From Actinobacillus sp. (lineage in GTDB: Bacteria > Pseudomonadota > Gammaproteobacteria > Enterobacterales > Pasteurellaceae): a stretch of 25,449 nt of DNA. Each line of letters opens with the position of its first letter. Position 1 is the first letter of the stretch. The translations under genes and the position numbers were made by a program. This document shows positions 4,602-12,569 of the stretch, in pieces. A model generated the notes under the pieces. It saw only the letters and a list, made by a program, of their open reading frames with translations. It did no database searches and was not told the origin of the DNA. Location: the NCBI GenBank assembly GCA_020026075.1, contig JAHHQZ010000026.1, positions 1 to 25,449 of the forward strand, in the 5' to 3' direction.

Positions 4602-7046
4602 ATGTCTGAACAAGTTACTGAAAACACCAATGAAACTAGCGAACAATACGGTGCGTCAAGCATTCGTGTCTTAAAAGGCTTAGAGGCGGTACGCACTCGA
4701 CCTGGAATGTATATCGGCGATACCGATGACGGTACAGGTTTGCACCATATGGTTTTTGAAGTGGTGGATAACGCCATCGATGAAGCCTTAGCGGGGCATT
4801 GCTCGGATATTGTGGTAACCATTCATTCAGACAACTCCGTTTCTGTGCGTGATGATGGTCGTGGCATTCCTGTGGATATCCACCCAGAAGAAGGCATTTC
4901 TGCTGCCGAAGTCATTATGACAGTACTTCACGCAGGCGGTAAATTTGACGCAAATTCCTATAAAGTATCAGGCGGTTTGCACGGCGTGGGCGTTTCCGTA
5001 GTGAATGCCCTTTCCGACAAATTGCAGTTGACCATCCGCCGTCAAGGCCACGTTCACGAACAAATCTACCACTTAGGCGAACCTGAAGCGCCATTGAAAG
5101 TGATTGGCGACACAGATGCCACAGGTACAGAAGTGCGTTTCTGGCCAAGTCCAACCATTTTCACCAACACCGTATTTGAATTTAACATTCTCAAAAAACG
5201 CTTGCGTGAACTTTCTTTCCTAAATTCCGGCGTATCTATTCGCTTAATCGATAAGCGTGATGACTTAGAAGAACATTTCCACTACGAAGGCGGTATTCAA
5301 GCCTTTGTGGAATACTTAAACCGCAACAAAACCCCAATTCACGGCAAGCCATTCTACCTTGCGACCGAAAAAGACGGCATCGGCATTGAAGTGGCCTTGC
5401 AATGGAATGACGGCTACCAAGAAAACGTTTTCTGTTTCACCAACAATATTCCGCAACGTGATGGCGGTACCCATTTGTCAGGTTTTCGTAGCGCATTAAC
5501 CCGTGTGTTAAACAAATACGCCGAAGAACATTCCAATAAAAAAGACAAAAAAGCCGTTGCTACGCAAGGCGATGATGCTCGTGAAGGCTTGGTGGCTGTG
5601 GTGTCAGTCAAAGTGCCAGATCCAAAATTTTCTTCACAAACCAAAGATAAACTGGTGTCCTCCGAAGTGAAAAGTGCGGTGGAATCCGTGATGAATGAGC
5701 GACTGCTGGAATATTTAGACGAAAATCCTGCGGATGCAAAAATTATCGTATCAAAAATTTTAGACGCTGCTCGCGCCCGTGAGGCAGCACGCAAAGCCCG
5801 TGAAATGACGCGTCGTAAAGGAGCGTTGGATATTGCGGGTTTACCAGGCAAATTAGCCGACTGCCAAGAACGAGATCCTGCCCTTTGCGAGCTTTACCTC
5901 GTGGAAGGGGACTCGGCGGGCGGTTCCGCCAAACAAGGGCGTGATCGTAAAACGCAGGCGATTTTGCCGTTGAAAGGTAAAATTCTTAACGTAGAAAAAG
6001 CCCGTTTCGACAAGATGCTGTCTTCCCAAGAAGTGGGAACGCTCATTACAGCGCTCGGTTGTGGCATTGGGCGTGATGAATACAACCCTGATAAATTACG
6101 CTACCACAGCATTGTCATTATGACTGATGCGGACGTGGACGGTTCGCACATTCGTACCCTGTTATTGACCTTCTTCTATCGTCAAATGCCAGAACTTATC
6201 GAACGTGGGCATATTTACATCGCCCAGCCGCCACTTTACAAAGTGAAAAAAGGCAAACAGGAAATGTACATTAAAGATGACGAGGCAATGGCGCAGTATG
6301 AATTGAACATCGCCCTAGACGAGGCGGCGTTATTCGTTAATGAAAATGCCCCTGCGTTGCGTGGTGATTCTCTTGAAAAATTACTGCAAGAATATCACCG
6401 AGTGCATAATATGCTACGCCGTTATAGCCGCCATTATCCGTGGCATTTGCTCAACAACTTGCTTTATATTGAGCCGTTGACCCTTGCCAAAATGCAAGAT
6501 GAAACCCTAGCACGTGAATGGGCACAAATGCTCGCAGTACGCTTAAACGACATCGAAACTAACGGCAGTGCTTACACCGCAATCATTGAATGGGACAAAG
6601 AACAATCCCTTTACAATGTGGTCATCAACCTCCGTCAACACGGTGTCGACAAAGGCTACACCCTAGATAATCATTTCGTAACTGGCAACGAATATCAGCA
6701 AATCGTGCATTTAGGGCAACAGCTACATAATTTATTAGAGGCAGGGGCTTACGTTAGTCGTGGCGAACGCCGTCAAGCAGTGGATTCCTTTGATGAGGCC
6801 GTGCAATGGCTTAGCAAAGAATCACGTCGTGGGCTAACGGTACAACGCTATAAAGGGCTGGGCGAAATGAACCCTGAGCAACTTTGGGAAACCACAATGG
6901 ATCCTGAATCTCGCACAATGCTAAAAGTATCCATTAAAGATGCGGTGGCTGCTGACCAACTCTTCACTACCCTAATGGGTGATGAAGTCGAACCACGCCG
7001 TGAATTTATCGAAAACAACGCACTACGTGCGAATTTGGATATTTAA
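4602..7046 (+). CDS. gyrB: DNA gyrase subunit B
   Basis: ATPase subunit of DNA gyrase (GyrA2GyrB2), which introduces negative supercoils. The 814-residue protein, about ten longer than E. coli GyrB at the N-terminus, has the GHKL ATPase motifs EVVDNAIDEA (Glu53, Asn57), DDGRGIP (Asp84 onward) and GGLHGVG (124-130), the QTK loop (346-348), and the TOPRIM motifs EGDSAGG (435-441) and DADVDG (509-514). The GyrB-specific insertion of proteobacteria lies after about residue 540, followed by RYKGLGEMNP near the C-terminus. The region commonly linked to quinolone resistance (EGDSAGGSAKQGRDRKTQ) is of ordinary form. It is followed after 19 bp by dapF, so dapF and perhaps xerC may be read from the gyrB promoter. 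Confidence 0.98.
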   Translation: MSEQVTENTNETSEQYGASSIRVLKGLEAVRTRPGMYIGDTDDGTGLHHMVFEVVDNAIDEALAGHCSDIVVTIHSDNSVSVRDDGRGIPVDIHPEEGISAAEVIMTVLHAGGKFDANSYKVSGGLHGVGVSVVNALSDKLQLTIRRQGHVHEQIYHLGEPEAPLKVIGDTDATGTEVRFWPSPTIFTNTVFEFNILKKRLRELSFLNSGVSIRLIDKRDDLEEHFHYEGGIQAFVEYLNRNKTPIHGKPFYLATEKDGIGIEVALQWNDGYQENVFCFTNNIPQRDGGTHLSGFRSALTRVLNKYAEEHSNKKDKKAVATQGDDAREGLVAVVSVKVPDPKFSSQTKDKLVSSEVKSAVESVMNERLLEYLDENPADAKIIVSKILDAARAREAARKAREMTRRKGALDIAGLPGKLADCQERDPALCELYLVEGDSAGGSAKQGRDRKTQAILPLKGKILNVEKARFDKMLSSQEVGTLITALGCGIGRDEYNPDKLRYHSIVIMTDADVDGSHIRTLLLTFFYRQMPELIERGHIYIAQPPLYKVKKGKQEMYIKDDEAMAQYELNIALDEAALFVNENAPALRGDSLEKLLQEYHRVHNMLRRYSRHYPWHLLNNLLYIEPLTLAKMQDETLAREWAQMLAVRLNDIETNGSAYTAIIEWDKEQSLYNVVINLRQHGVDKGYTLDNHFVTGNEYQQIVHLGQQLHNLLEAGAYVSRGERRQAVDSFDEAVQWLSKESRRGLTVQRYKGLGEMNPEQLWETTMDPESRTMLKVSIKDAVAADQLFTTLMGDEVEPRREFIENNALRANLDI
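5672..5680 (+). other. Haemophilus-type DNA uptake signal core (AAGTGCGGT)
   Basis: One exact copy of the 9-bp Hin-type uptake core within gyrB. It was the only exact copy noticed on either strand, so the density here is far below that known for Haemophilus influenzae or Pasteurella multocida. A single copy may be chance. Confidence 0.4.
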
Positions 7047-7065
7047 CCATTGATCTTAATCGCTT

Positions 7066-7890
7066 ATGTACTTTTCCAAAATGCACGGTTTAGGCAATGA
7101 TTTTATGGTGGTGGATGCCCTAACGCAAAATGTGTACTTCACCCCTGAAATCATTCAACGTTTAAGCTCTCGCCAGCGTGGTGTGGGCTTTGATCAGCTT
7201 TTGATCATCGAGCCGCCGTACGATCCAGAGGTGGATTTCCATTACCGCATTTTTAACCGCGATGGTAGCGAAGTGGAGCAATGTGGCAACGGTGCACGTT
7301 GCGTGGCGAAATTTGTGCAACTCAAAAAACTTAGCCCAAAACAAACCTTGCGAGCCAGTACCATCAAAGGGCAAATCACCCTTTCCCTGCTAGATGACGA
7401 CCAAGTACGTGTGAATATGGGCGAACCTATTTGGACACCGAAACAAATTCCCTTCATCGCCAATAAATTTGAGAAAAATTACATTCTGCTCACGCCAATT
7501 CAAACGGTGCTTTGCTCAGTAGTATCGATGGGCAACCCGCACTGTGTGCTGGAAGTGGACGATGTCAACGCAATGGACATTGCACCGCTGGGGCATTATT
7601 TGGAAAACCACGAGCGTTTCCCTGAAAAGGTCAATGTGGAATTTATGCAAACGCTCAATCCGCACCACATCCGCCTGCGCGTTTATGAACGTGGCTGTGG
7701 TGAAACACAGGCGTGCGGTTCAGGCGCTTGTGCGGCGGTCGCCGTAGGCATTATGCAGGGCAAACTGAAAAGCCCTGTGCAAGTGGATTTGCGTGGCGGC
7801 ACACTCACCATTGATTGGACAGGTGACGGCTCACCGCTTTATATGACAGGCGATGCCACGCACGTATTTGATGGCGTTATCCGTTTATAA
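7066..7890 (+). CDS. dapF: Diaminopimelate epimerase
   Basis: Converts LL- to meso-diaminopimelate, the precursor of lysine and the cross-linking residue of peptidoglycan; cytosolic and cofactor independent. The 274-residue protein has the two catalytic cysteines in CGNGARC (Cys73) and GETQACGSGAC (Cys217), at the same spacing as the H. influenzae enzyme. The start MYFSKMHGLGNDFMVVD agrees with the family, although no good Shine-Dalgarno sequence is visible. It lies 19 bp after gyrB and is followed by a palindromic repeat, then xerC. The dapF-xerC pairing also occurs in E. coli. Confidence 0.97.
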   Translation: MYFSKMHGLGNDFMVVDALTQNVYFTPEIIQRLSSRQRGVGFDQLLIIEPPYDPEVDFHYRIFNRDGSEVEQCGNGARCVAKFVQLKKLSPKQTLRASTIKGQITLSLLDDDQVRVNMGEPIWTPKQIPFIANKFEKNYILLTPIQTVLCSVVSMGNPHCVLEVDDVNAMDIAPLGHYLENHERFPEKVNVEFMQTLNPHHIRLRVYERGCGETQACGSGACAAVAVGIMQGKLKSPVQVDLRGGTLTIDWTGDGSPLYMTGDATHVFDGVIRL

Positions 7891-7900
7891 CCTTTTGACT

Positions 7901-7942
7901 ACGCTGGAATTTTTGACAAAATTTTGCAAAATATTCCGGCGT
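7901..7942. repeat. Dispersed palindromic repeat between dapF and xerC
   Basis: ACGCTGGAAT (7901-7910) pairs with ATTCCGGCGT (7933-7942) with one G-T position; inside, TTTTGACAAAATTTTGCAAAA continues the symmetry. It is followed by TCTTTTTATTTT (7943-7954) on the plus strand, so it may act as a partial terminator for gyrB-dapF transcripts. Confidence 0.75.
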
Positions 7943-7967
7943 TCTTTTTATTTTGAAGTAACCAACG

Positions 7968-8858
7968 ATGAACCAATGGCTTGAAAAATACTGGGACTAC
8001 CTGCGCATTGAACGCCAAGTTAGCCCACTTACCTTGAAAAATTATCAACACCAGCTCCAAACGATCGTGCAACAACTGGAACGGCACGGCATTGTGGAGT
8101 GGCAAAAAGTCACACCGAACGTAGTGCGGTTTCTGCTCGGTGAAGGCAAAAAAGCGGGGCTAAACGCCAAAAGCTTAGCCTTGCGCTTATCTGCCTTGCG
8201 CCGTTTTTTCACTTATTTAATGCAGCAAGAGGTCATCACGGCGAATCCTGCCACCAGCGTACACGCCCCTAAGCAAAGTAAACATTTACCGAAAAATTTA
8301 GACCACGAGCAAATGCAACAGTTGCTCGCTAACGATAGCCAAGATCCGCTGGATATTCGTGATCGCGCGATGATCGAGCTAATGTACAGTGCGGGCTTGC
8401 GTTTGGCGGAGTTGCAAGGACTAAATTTAAGCGACTTAGATTGGCACGATGGGCAAGTGAAAGTGCTGGGGAAAGGGCGCAAAGAGCGCATTGTGCCAGT
8501 AGGACATTACGCCGAGCGTGCCTTAAAACAATGGCTAGCGGTGCGAGCGAGCTATTCGCCGAGCGATGATGCGCTCTTTGTCAGCCGTTATGGCAAGCGG
8601 ATTTCAATGCGCAATATTCAAAAACGAATGGAAAAATGGGCAATTCAGCAAGGGGTCAGCACACATTTAAATCCGCACAAACTGCGCCATTCTTTTGCCA
8701 CCCATTTATTAGAAAATGAGGCGGATTTGCGTGGCGTGCAGGAATTGCTCGGACACGCTAATTTGTCTACCACGCAAATTTACACCCATTTGAATTTTCA
8801 ACATTTAGCCAATGTATACGACAGCGCTCACCCTCGCGCCAAACGGCGTAAAAAGTAG
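7968..8858 (+). CDS. xerC: Site-specific tyrosine recombinase XerC
   Basis: With XerD it resolves chromosome dimers at dif before division. The 296-residue protein has an N-terminal SAM-like core-binding domain (about 1-100) and a C-terminal catalytic domain with all tyrosine-recombinase residues: Arg145 (GLRLAEL), Lys169 (GKGRK), His237 and Arg240 (HKLRH), His263 (GHAN) and nucleophile Tyr272 (IYTH). Each is exactly three positions below the E. coli XerC numbering. Assignment to XerC rather than XerD rests on the dapF neighbour and overall resemblance. It ends at a bidirectional terminator shared with the convergent ABC exporter genes. Confidence 0.95.
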   Translation: MNQWLEKYWDYLRIERQVSPLTLKNYQHQLQTIVQQLERHGIVEWQKVTPNVVRFLLGEGKKAGLNAKSLALRLSALRRFFTYLMQQEVITANPATSVHAPKQSKHLPKNLDHEQMQQLLANDSQDPLDIRDRAMIELMYSAGLRLAELQGLNLSDLDWHDGQVKVLGKGRKERIVPVGHYAERALKQWLAVRASYSPSDDALFVSRYGKRISMRNIQKRMEKWAIQQGVSTHLNPHKLRHSFATHLLENEADLRGVQELLGHANLSTTQIYTHLNFQHLANVYDSAHPRAKRRKK

Positions 8859-8874
8859 TTTTATAACAAACAAT

Positions 8875-8900
8875 AAAAAAGGACGCTCTGCGTCCTTTTT
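8875..8900. terminator. Bidirectional Rho-independent terminator between xerC and ABC exporter genes
   Basis: GGACGC (8881-8886) pairs with GCGTCC (8890-8895), loop TCT, with an A-run before and a T-run after (AAAAAA / TTTTT). It serves xerC on the plus strand and the convergent exporter operon on the minus strand. Confidence 0.88.
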
Positions 8901-8916
8901 ATTTAGGGTGTCATCA

Positions 8917-10584
8917 TTAGGATTGGCGACCATTTTCAATATTGATCACTTGATCACAAATCGCCATTGTGGAACGGCGATGGCTCACCAGTAAAATCAA
9001 TTTTTCTGCTTTTTGCGCCAACAACGCACATAAAATCAAAGCCTCATTTAGGCTATCTAAGTTGCTGGTTGGCTCATCAAGCAAAATAATCGGTGCGTCT
9101 AGCAAGAACGCACGTGCGATCCCAATACGCTGTTTCTCACCGTCTGATAAGCTTGTGCCAGTTTCCGCCACCACCGTATCATAGCCTTGCGGTAGGCTCA
9201 TAATGAACTCGTGAATATTGGCTTTTTTCGCAGCGTCAATAACGGCCTCACGACTCGCCTTGCGGTTCGCCATATGAATATTATCGAAAATGCTTTCGTT
9301 GAAAATGTAAGTTTGCTGGGAAATGTAAGCGATATTTTCACGCAACGCTTGCGTGTTCACTACTTTTAAATCCACGCCGTTAAGCAAGATTTTGCCGGCA
9401 CTCGGATCATAAAAACGCATTAACAATTTGAGCAATGTGGATTTACCGCTACCGCTACGTCCGTGAATGCCGATGATTTGCCCTCGTTCTAGGCTGAAAT
9501 CAATGTTCGATAAAATGGTTTCACTGTCATAGGCAAAGCTTACGTTTTCCACTTGTAAACGTTGCACATCTTGCACGTTTTCGCCGTTGGTCACATCGTC
9601 TAATGCAGGTTTTTCAGACAACAACGTCAGCACACGCTCGCCACTGGCAAGGGTTTGCAATAGGTTGTTTGACAAATTAGAAATCGCAATCACAGGGCCG
9701 TAACTCGCCATTAGTAAAATTACACCAACCAGCAAAGCGACAAAGTTAATTTCACCTGCGTAGAATAAGCCTAAGCCGATAGCGATAATCCCAATGTTAA
9801 AGGCCGCAACAGCGACATCGGTATACACTCGCACTTTGCTTTCTTGGGCTTTAATTTTTAGGAAAGCCTCATCAATAGCAACACTGCGCTCTTGAATGGA
9901 CTGCTCACGAGATTTTTCGTTATTGAATAATTGAATTTCTTTCATACCACGTAGGCTATCTAAGAAATAATCATTCATTTCGCCCACCAGCTCACGGTAG
10001 CGTCTGCCATCTTCACGCCCTAATTTTGTGGTGTAAGTTGGCAAAATAAAACCAATGGTTAAATACGCCAGCAATGCCCATAAAGCAAACCACAGGGAAA
10101 GGTGCGCAAATAAACCGAGCAAAATTAACGAGGTTAAAATGGCGATCATCACAGGGGCGATAGTATGAGCGTAGAAAACTTCCAACAGCTCAATATCATT
10201 GGTTACTAACGCTAAAAGCTGCCCTGCTTGCTTGCCTTGCAACTTCACAAAGGCTAGTTTTCGCAAAGAGCCAAACACTTTATCACGCAACAACGCCAAT
10301 AATTTAAAGGCAATGTAGTGACCTGACATTTGTTCTAGGTAACGCAATGCACCACGTGCCACCGCCAACGCCACCAGCACGCCGATGATCACGCCAAAGC
10401 TCAAATGCACTTGACCACTTAAATCAGGCAATAGCGTTGCCAGCCCCACCGCACCGAATACCATAATGAAAATAGCACTTAGAAAACCTAAAACGCCCAT
10501 CACAATGGTAAAAGTCATAATATGTGCTAAGGGTTTGACCAAGGCGAGCAAATCCCACATTACTCGAAATCCATTTCTACGCAT
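8917..10584 (-). CDS. ABC exporter half-transporter, CydC-like (permease plus ATPase)
   Basis: A 555-residue fused permease/ATPase of the type I ABC exporter class. About six hydrophobic helices fill residues 1-310. The nucleotide-binding domain has Walker A GRSGSGKST (375-383), a variant signature LSDGE (479-483), Walker B IILLDE (499-504) and the switch His535. The start at 10584 (MRRNGFRVMWDLL) is chosen because GGAGG precedes it at the right distance and it overlaps the partner's stop by 8 nt; the frame is open 21 codons further. The pair resembles CydDC thiol exporters, which send cysteine and glutathione to the periplasm for cytochrome bd assembly, but also multidrug or peptide exporters seen in Firmicutes, so the substrate is uncertain. 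LSDGE in place of LSGGQ suggests the degenerate site of a heterodimer. Confidence 0.8.
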   Translation of the reverse strand: MRRNGFRVMWDLLALVKPLAHIMTFTIVMGVLGFLSAIFIMVFGAVGLATLLPDLSGQVHLSFGVIIGVLVALAVARGALRYLEQMSGHYIAFKLLALLRDKVFGSLRKLAFVKLQGKQAGQLLALVTNDIELLEVFYAHTIAPVMIAILTSLILLGLFAHLSLWFALWALLAYLTIGFILPTYTTKLGREDGRRYRELVGEMNDYFLDSLRGMKEIQLFNNEKSREQSIQERSVAIDEAFLKIKAQESKVRVYTDVAVAAFNIGIIAIGLGLFYAGEINFVALLVGVILLMASYGPVIAISNLSNNLLQTLASGERVLTLLSEKPALDDVTNGENVQDVQRLQVENVSFAYDSETILSNIDFSLERGQIIGIHGRSGSGKSTLLKLLMRFYDPSAGKILLNGVDLKVVNTQALRENIAYISQQTYIFNESIFDNIHMANRKASREAVIDAAKKANIHEFIMSLPQGYDTVVAETGTSLSDGEKQRIGIARAFLLDAPIILLDEPTSNLDSLNEALILCALLAQKAEKLILLVSHRRSTMAICDQVINIENGRQS

Positions 10585-12355
10585 TGTTAGCCTCCGTTCT
10601 AATTTGTTCCAATGCTTGTTGTTGCGTAAACATTTCTTCGTAAACACCTTTTGCTGCCATTAAGCTTGCGTGGGAACCTTGCTCTACCACGTTGCCTTGT
10701 GCCAAGACATAAATTTCATCGGCAAGACGTGCATTTGCTAAACGGTGTGAAATCATAATAATGGTTTTCTGCTGTTTTAATTTTTCAATGTAACGCAAAA
10801 TCACTTCTTCGCTTTCCACGTCAATGTTGCTGGTTGCCTCATCGAAAATATACACATCCGCATCGTGCAACAACGCACGTGCTAAGGCTAAACGCTGAAT
10901 TTGCCCGCCAGATAAATTCGTACCACGACTTAATAACGCCATATCCAAACCGCCATTTTCACGTACGAAAGAGGCTAAGTTCACTTCTTCTAACAACGCC
11001 CAAATTTGCTCATCGCTTGCCTTCGGTGCGCCCATTAGCATATTTTCACGCAATGTGCCTTTGAACACGTAACTGCTATGGCTTACCAACGCAACAGCAC
11101 GATAGAAAGACTCACGGTTGAAATCCTGACTATTTTCGCCATTAAACAAAATTTCACCCGCTGTTGGATGGTAAAAACGCATTAAAAGCGACACCAGCGT
11201 GGATTTACCACAGCCACTTTTACCCACAATCACCGTTAACGCTTGCGGTTTAATGGTTAAATTAATGTCACTTAACACCTGTTTTGGCTCGCCATCATCC
11301 TTCGCTGGATAAGCAAAACGCACGTTTTTCACAGCAATGGTTACGCCATTTTTGGGCGAAAAATTCCGGCCTTGCGTTTGGTCTTCCACTGGCGTATCAA
11401 GCAAAGCAAAAATTTTATCGCTCGCCGCTTTACCGTTCATCGCCACGTGGAAAAATGAACCGAGCAAACGCAACGGAATAAAAAATTCTGACGACAACAA
11501 AATAAACAGCAACACGCCGAAAATCGTAATCGCCCCTGCTTGGAATTGATACAACGCCGTAATAATTCCCACTGCGGAGCCACCATAGGCCAGCAAGTCC
11601 ATAATTGACACGGAATTTAACTGCATTGTTAGCACTTTCATCGTAATGTTACGGAAATGCTCTGCCTCTTTATCCATCACTTTCGCTTTGTAGGCATCAT
11701 CTTGGTAAATTTTTAAGGTTACCAAGCCTTGCAAGTTATCTAAAAAGCTACTGCCCAGCCCCACATAAATAGACCAATATTTCGCTAGCAAACGTTTCGC
11801 AATTTTGTTTACTGCAATAATCGAAAACGGAATTAACGGTACGCAAAGTAGCAAAATAACCGCTGTCGGCACATTGAAAAACACAAGAAACGCAAACAAA
11901 CTCAACGGCGCAAGCAGGCTATAAAAAAGCTGTGGCAGGTAGCGGCCGAAGTAAATTTCAATTTGTTCAACGCCCTCTGAGGCTACTTGAATGAGCGAAG
12001 CCGTAGACTGCGCTTGCACTTGATTTAACGGCATACTGGCAATTTTTTGGTAAATCAAACGGCGCAAATGGTGTTTCACCTGCGTGCTTGCATAATAGGA
12101 TGCATTCACCGCCTTTTTCGCCGCATACGCACGAATCACCAAAGCCACCAGCAATAACACAAACATCGCCACCGCCATCGACAAAGAAAAATGCTCAGGC
12201 GTAGCATAAGAAAAGTATGCTTGCTGTAATAAAAACGCAAAACCCAGCGCACTTAGCACACTGCCCACTAAGGCTAGCCAGTTCCAGCATACGGTAATTG
12301 CAATCCATTTTTTACTTTCAGGAACGGTATTGATTAACCGCTTATCAATCATCAT
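10577..12355 (-). CDS. ABC exporter half-transporter, CydD-like (permease plus ATPase)
   Basis: A 592-residue partner of the CydC-like gene. An N-terminal membrane domain (about residues 15-310, six hydrophobic stretches) contains YFGRYLPQL, like the ARYLPQM segment of CydD. The ATPase domain has Walker A GKSGCGKST (378-386), a canonical LSGGQ (481-485), Walker B VYIFDE (501-506) and His537. ATG 12355 and ATG 12352 are adjacent; AGGTGA (12360-12365, minus strand) serves either. It is first in the operon and overlaps the next gene. An in-frame half-copy of the dispersed repeat (11358-11373) lies in the linker before the ATPase domain. A genuine second cydDC may exist elsewhere; this pair is unlike my memory of Haemophilus CydD at the N-terminus. 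Confidence 0.8.
   Translation of the reverse strand: MMIDKRLINTVPESKKWIAITVCWNWLALVGSVLSALGFAFLLQQAYFSYATPEHFSLSMAVAMFVLLLVALVIRAYAAKKAVNASYYASTQVKHHLRRLIYQKIASMPLNQVQAQSTASLIQVASEGVEQIEIYFGRYLPQLFYSLLAPLSLFAFLVFFNVPTAVILLLCVPLIPFSIIAVNKIAKRLLAKYWSIYVGLGSSFLDNLQGLVTLKIYQDDAYKAKVMDKEAEHFRNITMKVLTMQLNSVSIMDLLAYGGSAVGIITALYQFQAGAITIFGVLLFILLSSEFFIPLRLLGSFFHVAMNGKAASDKIFALLDTPVEDQTQGRNFSPKNGVTIAVKNVRFAYPAKDDGEPKQVLSDINLTIKPQALTVIVGKSGCGKSTLVSLLMRFYHPTAGEILFNGENSQDFNRESFYRAVALVSHSSYVFKGTLRENMLMGAPKASDEQIWALLEEVNLASFVRENGGLDMALLSRGTNLSGGQIQRLALARALLHDADVYIFDEATSNIDVESEEVILRYIEKLKQQKTIIMISHRLANARLADEIYVLAQGNVVEQGSHASLMAAKGVYEEMFTQQQALEQIRTEANNA
11358..11373. repeat. Half-copy of the dispersed repeat inside the CydD-like gene
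   Basis: The bases carry AAAAATTCCGGCC, the right-hand arm of the repeat family, in frame inside the exporter gene at the linker GRNFSPKNG between the membrane and ATPase domains, where insertions are tolerated. Confidence 0.4.
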
Positions 12356-12379
12356 AAAGTCACCTAATAAAAATATAAA

Positions 12380-12394
12380 TGAAAATAGTTTTCA
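12380..12394. promoter_or_regulatory. Candidate operator palindrome upstream of ABC exporter operon
   Basis: TGAAAA (12380-12385) TAG TTTTCA (12389-12394) is a perfect inverted repeat just downstream of the proposed -10 element, in the early transcribed region. A repressor site is possible, but AT-rich palindromes also arise by chance. Confidence 0.3.
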
Positions 12395-12399
12395 GCAAA

Positions 12400-12428
12400 A
12401 TTATAACGTTATTTTAACTGTGTGAAAA
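12400..12428 (-). promoter_or_regulatory. Promoter of the ABC exporter operon
   Basis: On the minus strand, TTTTCA (12428-12423) and a perfect TATAAT (12405-12400) are 17 bp apart, 45 bp before the exporter start. It lies in the divergent gap shared with ftsE. Confidence 0.6.
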
Positions 12429-12437
12429 TAAACTCAC

Positions 12438-12469
12438 CGCCAGAATTTTTAGAAAAATTCCGACCTAGC
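12438..12469. repeat. Short copy of the dispersed palindromic repeat
   Basis: GAATTTTT (12443-12450) and AAAAATTC (12453-12460) are separated by AG, flanked by CGCCA and CGACCTAG, the family ends. It lies in the divergent promoter region between the ABC exporter operon and ftsE. Confidence 0.6.
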
Positions 12470-12503
12470 TATGTTGAGAAATAATCAACAACCACAACAC
12501 TTT

Positions 12504-12523
12504 TATAATAAATCCTTTATAAT
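12504..12523 (+). promoter_or_regulatory. Candidate -10 elements for the ftsE operon
   Basis: Two perfect TATAAT hexamers (12504-12509 and 12518-12523) lie 46-66 bp before ftsE. No good -35 hexamer is at standard distance, so which one is used is unclear. Confidence 0.4.
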
Positions 12524-12569
12524 TACCCCCCTTTTTAATTGTTTAGAAAATTATCAGCTCGGAGTGCCA

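Noticed and set aside
5414..5851. 145-codon minus-strand frame inside gyrB
   Set aside because: It is a shadow of conserved GyrB sequence and shows no recognisable domain.
10585..10647. 21-codon extension of the CydC-like protein
   Set aside because: It would overlap the partner gene by more than 70 bp; ATG 10584 has GGAGG at the right distance and the usual small overlap.
12471..12569. 33-codon N-terminal extension of FtsE
   Set aside because: The extension runs through two TATAAT elements, and the family start MIRFEDVNKVYFG with GGAG upstream is at 12570.
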